Shown here piece by piece: positions 24,001 through 24,699 of a stretch of DNA of 24,699 bases (within the stretch, counting starts at the first letter, position 1; each line of letters starts with the position of its first letter). The stretch is from positions 1-24,699 of the forward strand of contig NZ_DAIQNN010000047.1 of assembly GCF_036788415.1 (NCBI RefSeq), given 5' to 3'. This stretch comes from Rubrimonas sp036788415. GTDB lineage: Bacteria > Pseudomonadota > Alphaproteobacteria > Rhodobacterales > Rhodobacteraceae. The notes beneath the pieces are model-generated. The model did not search any database, had not been told where the DNA came from, and saw only the letters and a list, made by a program, of their open reading frames with translations. The position numbers and the translations under genes are program-made.

Positions 24001-24678
24001 TTGCGCACCGGCGAATACGAGGACGGCCGGCTTGGCGAGATCTTCATCGACATGCACAAGGAAGGCGCCGCCTTCCGCGCGATGATGAACAATTTCGCCA
24101 TCGCGATCTCGGTCGGCCTGCAATACGGCGTGCCGCTCGAGGAGTTCGTCGACGCCTTCACCTTCACCCGCTTCGAGCCGGCGGGGATCGTGACCGGGAA
24201 CGACAGCATCAAGAACGCGACGTCGATCATCGACTACGTGTTCCGGGAACTCGCGATCAGCTATCTCGACCGCACCGACCTCGCCCATGTCGCTCCCGAG
24301 GGCTCGCGCTTCGACGCGCTAGGCGGCGGCGAGGCGGAGGGCGTGCGCAACGTGCGGGAGGCGCCGGCCGAGACGGCGGCGCCGGCGATCGCGATGATCC
24401 GGCATGTCTCCTCGACCGGCTATCTGCGCAAGCGGTTGCCGAACGAACTGATGGTGTTCAGCTCCGAGGACAGTTCCGCGACCGCGGCGCTGGCCTATGC
24501 GGGGGCCTCCGCGGCTCTCCCAGGCGCGAGCGCCCCTGCGTCTCTCTCCCCCGCGCAACAGGCGCGGATCAAGGGCTACGAAGGCGACGCCTGCGGGGAA
24601 TGCGGCAACTTCACCCTTGTGCGCAACGGCGCCTGCCTGAAATGCGACACCTGTGGTTCGACCAGTGGATGCAGTTAA
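21043..24678 (+). CDS. nrdJ: Adenosylcobalamin-dependent (class II) ribonucleotide reductase
   Basis: The 1211-residue enzyme reduces ribonucleotides to deoxyribonucleotides using a thiyl radical generated from coenzyme B12, with or without oxygen. Cys199 (PHACFIQSVG) and Cys487 (DDTACNLASLNL) are the expected redox pair. NPCSE at 474-478 carries the thiyl-radical Cys476 with Asn474 and Glu478. The 11-residue Cys476-Cys487 spacing equals that of Thermotoga NrdJ (322/333). PTGTIGLV begins at 674. The C-terminus has a zinc-ribbon-like, redox-active tail (CGECGNF...CLKCDTCGSTSGC). No ATP-cone is seen at the N-terminus. Length is normal for the long alphaproteobacterial form. ATG at 21043 follows GAAGGA with about 8-nt spacing. 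The gene is complete; 21 bp remain to the window edge, with a GGAGG at 24694-24698 that may serve a following gene. Confidence 0.97.
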   Translation: MQITRRFTAETGSPYDAIAFRKTASEIRNPDGSVVFRLDEAEVPEGWSQVASDVLAQKYFRKAGVPAVTRKVKEKGVPDWLARSEADDKALAKLPEEKRFGGETSARQVFDRLAGAWTYWGWKGGYFSSEADARAYFDEMRVMLAMQMAAPNSPQWFNTGLHWAYGVDGPSQGHYYVDFQTGELVASNSAYEHPQPHACFIQSVGDDLVNDGGIMDLWVREARLFKYGSGTGTNFSSLRGENEKLAGGGKSSGLMSFLKIGDRAAGAIKSGGTTRRAAKMVICDMDHPDIEQFIGWKVREEQKVASLVAGSKLHESLLNAIFAAIGAWDGRMEDAVDPRANPKLKAALKAARKAFIPESFVKRVLQYAAQGYESIEFATYSTDWDGEAYLTVSGQNSNNSVRVTDAFLKAVRDDADWALFRRTDGSVAKTLKARALWEQIGHAAWACADPGVQYHDTINDWHTCPEAGAIRASNPCSEYMFLDDTACNLASLNLLTFLGDDGAFRADDYEHACRLWTLTLEISVLMAQFPSKEIAQRSYDYRTLGLGYANIGGLLMTMGHGYDSDEGRALCGALTAIMTGVSYATSAEIAAEQGPFPGYAPNAAHMLRVIRNHRRAAHGEASGYEAVATPPVPLDRASCPDADLVARAAAAWDRALALGEAHGYRNAQATVVAPTGTIGLVMDCDTTGIEPDFALVKFKKLAGGGYFKIINRSVPAALAKLGYDAAAVRRIIDHAVGRGTLEGAPGVTVAALRARGFGEAELEKIEQGLGAAFDIRYVFNAWTLGEEFVTGKLGVAKAKLADPGFDLLRELGFSRAEIEAANNYVCGTMTLEGAPGLKDEHLHVFDCANPCGKTGKRFLSVDSHIRMMAAAQSFISGAISKTINMPNDATIEDCLAAYELSHRLGVKANALYRDGSKLSQPLSASILDEDDAEEIVEAAVPERARMVAERVVEKIIYREAARAREKLPDRRKGYTQKANVGGHKVYLRTGEYEDGRLGEIFIDMHKEGAAFRAMMNNFAIAISVGLQYGVPLEEFVDAFTFTRFEPAGIVTGNDSIKNATSIIDYVFRELAISYLDRTDLAHVAPEGSRFDALGGGEAEGVRNVREAPAETAAPAIAMIRHVSSTGYLRKRLPNELMVFSSEDSSATAALAYAGASAALPGASAPASLSPAQQARIKGYEGDACGECGNFTLVRNGACLKCDTCGSTSGCS

Positions 24679-24699
24679 GTATGCCGACCTGGTGGAGGT

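Noticed and set aside
20863..24288. A 1141-codon open frame on the minus strand opposite nrdJ
   Set aside because: It is the antisense shadow of nrdJ in GC-rich DNA. Its translation is rich in Arg/Gly/Val/Ala without any recognisable family, while the plus strand encodes an unmistakable complete NrdJ.

Overview
This 24.7 kb window is ordinary, gene-dense bacterial chromosome of very high GC. It comes from an alphaproteobacterium, most likely of the Rhodobacterales/Rhodobacteraceae type. That placement is inferred from gene content and order: bamD-recN; crcB-rluC; kdsD-lptC-lptA-lptB-rpoN-hpf-ptsN; a long B12-dependent ribonucleotide reductase of about 1,200 residues; and many ATGA or GTGA stop/start overlaps. 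There is no insertion sequence, phage gene, CRISPR array or obvious recently acquired island.

Layout. Positions 1-54 hold the first 18 codons of an elongation factor Tu gene (minus strand, running off the window). A plus-strand block (171-6268) follows: a DUF2062 membrane protein, the outer-membrane assembly lipoprotein BamD, the repair ATPase RecN, a single-domain BLUF blue-light sensor, the fluoride channel CrcB, an RluC-type pseudouridine synthase and a methylglutaconyl-CoA-hydratase-like crotonase. It meets a long minus-strand block head-on, with only 4 bp between the stop codons at 6268 and 6273.

The minus-strand block (19149 down to 6273), read in its own direction, begins with tRNA-Leu(CAG), which has a good promoter and an intrinsic terminator. 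It continues with a short RNase D and KdsD (Kdo precursor synthesis). LptC, LptA and LptB (LPS export), sigma-54 (RpoN), a long hibernation-promoting factor and PtsN (nitrogen PTS) come next. It ends with a Crp/Fnr-type regulator and a complete seven-gene Mrp/Mnh cation/proton antiporter operon (mnhABCDEFG). The Lpt/Kds genes serve the outer membrane. RpoN, Hpf and PtsN form the classical nitrogen/stress cluster. PtsN, the Crp-like regulator and the Mrp operon lie next to each other and may connect PTS-Ntr signalling with ion homeostasis, but this is inference.

The right end holds a CcdA-type thiol-disulfide membrane protein (minus; transcriptionally upstream of tRNA-Leu). It is divergent from a small periplasmic c-type cytochrome, which is followed by the complete nrdJ gene for adenosylcobalamin-dependent ribonucleotide reductase, ending 21 bp before the window edge.

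I see no clearly new multi-gene system. The points most worth a second look are: the CcdA homologue with two similar ~50-residue hydrophobic insertions; the BLUF protein with every photochemical residue in canonical spacing; the Crp-like regulator between ptsN and the Mrp operon; RNase D placed directly behind a tRNA terminator; and dyad sequences in the ccdA/cytochrome and nrdJ upstream regions. No intergenic stretch exceeds 300 bp; the longest is 285 bp, before nrdJ.
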